The translations under genes were made by a program, and so were the position numbers. Below are positions 61,086-64,000 of a DNA stretch of 64,000 nt, one piece after another (position 1 is the first letter of the stretch; the number at the start of each line of letters is the position of its first letter). The stretch comes from Amphirosellinia nigrospora (Eukaryota > Ascomycota > Sordariomycetes > Xylariales > Xylariaceae), in assembly GCA_004123355.1 (NCBI GenBank), contig SCHM01000003.1, positions 5,909,058-5,973,057 of the forward strand, read 5' to 3'. The notes below the pieces were generated by a model. The model was not told the origin of the DNA and did no database searches. It saw only the letters and a list, made by a program, of their open reading frames with translations.

Positions 61086-61975
61086 TGCAGTGAGCACTTT
61101 CGGTTCTTAAGGGCGGGCTTCCAAGTAAAAAAGTGATCAGATCGATGTTAACTAGCACTGGCGATGCTTGATTTGAAGCATCAATGGTAAGTGAAGGGGT
61201 GGAAGGTGGGAAGTGGAAGATCCTAGAAATAGTGATGTTCTCAAGGAAGGCGAGTGTACAAGTGCATAGGTGAGTACCAATGTAGCAGGTTTAAAGTCCA
61301 AGAGATTACCTACCTACCTAGACCTACCTACCTCCTACCTACCCAACCTCCTACCTACCTACCTCCCACCTACCCAACCTCCTACCTACCTACCTCCCAC
61401 CTACCTACCTCTCCTACCTACCTACCTACTACCTACCTACCTACTACCTACCTAACTACAGGTCCCGACAGCACATGTAGGTACATACCTAGGTAGGTTC
61501 AAAGACAAGGAAGGCGTAATAAAGAATGGGGTAATATATACAGATACATATATGCATACTATATAAAGCAGGAAGGTACAGGTTTAGTTGCTAATAAACG
61601 TACCTGCCGCAAGTGCAATAGAGAGCACAATCTAGGTACTTAGCATACCTAGGCAGTAGAGACAATATTAAACAATTCCTTTGCTTGTAGTTCATGGCAC
61701 TTCTTTGCCAATATATCACTTTAACTGCCGTTGTTGAATCTGGCAAGGTCTTTCCTTCTCTTAAACTACATCCCTCATAAGTTTAATCCTTTGTTTGGCG
61801 GCAGGAAAGATCCAAGCTGAAAATCGGTGTCTAAGTAAGTTCAAGCTCAGTAATCACATGTGATTGTGGGTATTCCCCTTCTTTCAACTAAACAATCACC
61901 ATTGGGAGCCCAACTTATTGGACCCGACCCAGAAGAAACTGTGATAAAGTTGACTGTACAGGACAGATAAGCACA
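61086..61975. promoter_or_regulatory. Divergent intergenic region with CTAC repeats
   Basis: This 890-bp gap between two divergent genes contains the (CTAC)-type array, scattered TAGGTA and ACCTAGG words, and a TATA-like stretch (61533-61565). Confidence 0.45.
61307..61456. repeat. (CTAC)n/(ACCT)n microsatellite with longer period
   Basis: An imperfect tetranucleotide array of about 150 bp. Superimposed on it is a repeat of about 38-41 bp in the form CTACCTACCTCC.ACCTACCCAACCT, seen at least twice. Confidence 0.9.
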
Positions 61976-63315
61976 ATGTCAGGTCATTCCCATCAGGCAG
62001 GGGGCTCCCCAACGGGGAACAATTCGTCAACAAGTTCCTTCCGTCAGGATCGACCGAGGGCCATCAGCCCTGTCCAGACTCATCAGCAGCCTAATTCTAA
62101 TATTAGAGAGCAGCCTGGGGCTAGTCAGCCTACAGAACAACAGCCTCTAACTCATCTCCAATATTTGGAGATGCAACTCAGAGCACAATATCAACGGGTT
62201 CTCGACATTGTGCGGCAATGGATTTATGCTCCGCAAGCGCCCAACGCCCCTCTAAATATGAACCTCGAGAGCATCGACTGGAACAATCATCAAATTGTGC
62301 CCAGGGACTTCGTGGAACAAGCTCGTCAGAATGAAGCGAAGCTTCGCGACCTTAGAGAGGCCTTAAATGAGAAGATGGAAGAATGTGACAAGATCAGAGA
62401 GCACTGGCAAGCCGCAATCGGAGAATTGAGTGATCTCAAGTCATCGAAGCAGATATTCATGGTTGATGATACCCGAGATGGTATCAAAATGGACTCAACT
62501 CCAATACATTGTCAAGAATCTCGCTAGGACGTATTTGCATAACTACATCTCCCGAAGCAACTGACTCTGGAGCAAGGCGAGTTGCTTAAATTAACCAATC
62601 CATTGTACCAAGAATTTCTCAACTCCAAAGGTCAATTTCATCTGCTTTTTCAGTCCCTGGTGTGGCAGTGTATTGCAGCTTGGATTCTTCTGAGCCCAAG
62701 CATCGTATGGGGGAAGAACTTTCGGCGGCTTTGACACAGTAATTCAAGCTGGCAAAAGTAAGTCCCGCATCCTAACTATGTTTGTACCTTTCTGATTAAA
62801 CATCATCACAGAGTCTGAGGAATACCATAGCTGGCGCGCACAGACCGGAGAAGTTATACAGGGTGCAAGAGGCGTAGATAAAACCAAATGTCAGCTCCAG
62901 AACGACATCTACTCGATCATCGTGCAATTCATCCCGAAGACGACATTGTCCAACAAGAAACAAGTGGAACATATTCAGCGCTCCGTTGAACGAATCGTCG
63001 ACAGAGCTATCGAAATTGCCGTGATCTTCAACCAATCACGATGTTTACCGCCTCAGACTGGTAAAACATGGAGAGCGCTTCAGTCCTAGAACTATGGAGT
63101 ATGACGAAGAAGAGTGCGATGAGCGTCACGTCGACTTGATGATATCTCCTGGACTTCGCAAATATGAAACTCAAAGGCGAAAATATGACCAACGTCTTGT
63201 TCTCGTCAAGAGCCATGTTTGCACCTTGAAGAAGGACATTAGAGAGGAACAGGGCAGCATGGTCCAAGGAGATGGCAATAGCAACAAGGAAATCGAGAGC
63301 CTTATTGAGCTCTAG
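61976..63315 (+). CDS. Uncharacterised fungal protein with coiled-coil middle, frame-broken
   Basis: I do not recognise a named family. ATG 61976 opens a low-complexity Ser/Gln/Pro N-terminus (MSGHSHQAGGSPTGNNSS), then a predicted coiled coil (RDFVEQARQNEAKLRDLREALNEKMEECDKI split over about residues 115-150). After VDDTRDGIK the sequence continues in another frame as LQYIVKNLARTYLHNYI, then LPKQLTLEQGELLKL and FHLLFQSLVWQCIAAWIL, so one-base breaks occur near 62488, 62549 and 62718. An intron at 62759-62810 (GTAAGT...CACAG) precedes SEEYHSWRAQTGEVIQGARG, and a further frame change near 63045 leads to an end rich in charged residues (DQRLVLVKSHV). The C-terminal MISPGLRKYETQRRKYDQRLVLVKSHV pattern resembles fungal proteins seen repeatedly but unnamed. 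A real gene is likely; details of the model are weak. Confidence 0.5.
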
Positions 63316-63824
63316 GATGTTGGTGCACGACGGTTGCGACTGACTATTGAGGAACGTTGTGCGAAGACGGAATAAAAAAATGGAAGAGGAGTATCTCAAT
63401 TTGTGGATTGAGGTATTGTCGCTGTCTGAGGAGAGGCTTTCTCCTAGGCTTTTCGATTTTCTGCATTGCGTTCTATTGCGATAAAATGCTGGTCTAGGTA
63501 TCTGATGCGACGGATTCAACATCCTAGAAAAGTACAATTGATTTCACGGACTTCTTATGTATTGTCATTAATTCCTATCGTACCCTGCCATCAACAGTAC
63601 TTTTCGTATGACGTGGTAGGCTCCAGAATTGAGTGGCAAAATGCGAGATTTGCAAGGCCCTCACGGGCAAGATGTGGGATCGCTACAAGGGGTCATTCAT
63701 GAATCACCGAGCAGTGGTTTACTGGGATATACTTCATCAAAATGTATTATCCTTGCTGAATCATTTCTGAATCATTAAATTATCATTTAACATTATACAT
63801 CGTTCTTCAACATTCTCTTTTCAT
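63316..63824. other. Intergenic region between convergent genes
   Basis: This is the 3' flank of the 61976 gene and of the partial minus-strand gene at the right edge. Nothing else is supported. Confidence 0.45.
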
Positions 63825-64000
63825 TTACGAACCGCCAGCAGGTCCACCAACCCAGCTAGGGTTGAGTCGAAGAACCACCTCGCGCTCCTTGTAGAGACCA
63901 TCGACGAGTTTATTAAACCAAGTAGCCATGCGCAAAGCAGCCTTGGCAACCTGGAGTTCGACAATGGGGTAAGCGCCTTCAGCGTAACCGCTCGTGGCCA
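63825..64000 (-). CDS. 3' end of an unrecognised gene, truncated by the window edge
   Basis: A frame open from the right edge to a TAA at 63825-63827 encodes about 58 residues, including GAYPIVELQVAKAALRMATW, LVDGLYKEREVVLRLNPSW and a VGGPAGGS tail. The high content of C in third positions and the protein-like pattern suggest a real, well-expressed gene. The family cannot be named from this piece. Confidence 0.6.
   Translation of the reverse strand, partial: ATSGYAEGAYPIVELQVAKAALRMATWFNKLVDGLYKEREVVLRLNPSWVGGPAGGS

Noticed and set aside
61307-61456. CRISPR-like array
   Set aside because: The tetranucleotide repeats have no unique spacers, and the host is a eukaryote.

Overview
The window looks like nuclear DNA of a filamentous ascomycete (Pezizomycotina, possibly Sordariomycetes). 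The evidence is short GT-AG introns of about 45-110 bp with CTRAY-like branch sites, fungal gene families (Pho85-type cyclin, hyaluronan-synthase-like GT2, GH18 chitinase, pepsin-like protease, HSP12A-type Hsp70 relative, DUF7908-like mucin) and long AT-moderate intergenic stretches. I found no rRNA, convincing tRNA, CRISPR array, operon structure or intact mobile element.

Layout. 1-1157: 3' part of a Cdc2/Cdk1 kinase gene whose frame changes about a dozen times while all its motifs survive. 1158-9175: gene-free, ending in the pyrimidine-rich leader of a Pho85-type cyclin gene (9176-10327). 14533-18362: an FAD oxidoreductase and a GT2 glycosyltransferase, both on the minus strand. 20170-20757: a small Lys/Ala-rich basic protein with three exons. 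26404-38311: a run of secreted or cell-surface products, namely an endochitinase, an aspartic protease, a small GPI-type Cys protein and a large Ser/Thr-rich mucin-like protein. The last two are divergently transcribed from a 437-bp gap. 41128-43932: a long coiled-coil protein. 47510-48387: a HAD pyrimidine 5'-nucleotidase-like enzyme. 49939-54685: a nine-exon P450 and a MATE transporter, convergent. 58762-61085 and 61976-63315: an Hsp70-like ATPase and an uncharacterised protein, divergent across a (CTAC)-type repeat. 63825-64000: the 3' end of another minus-strand gene.

Two observations stand out. First, the 3' part of the mucin gene (37045-38311) is built from tandem exon-intron modules. 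Five introns of 63-65 bp resemble one another, all are phase 0, and the exons share the same beginning (PTKP) and end (APVVFMAY), with smaller repeats nested inside. Second, many otherwise well-conserved genes carry single missing bases, often in homopolymers, with no decay of their motifs. This looks more like systematic deletion error in the sequence than true pseudogenes. Several reading frames below are therefore described with explicit frame breaks.

The chitinase, protease, GPI protein and mucin could act together at the cell surface or on a host or prey wall, and the P450 and MATE pair could form a small oxidation and export unit. Both ideas are inference from position and family only.
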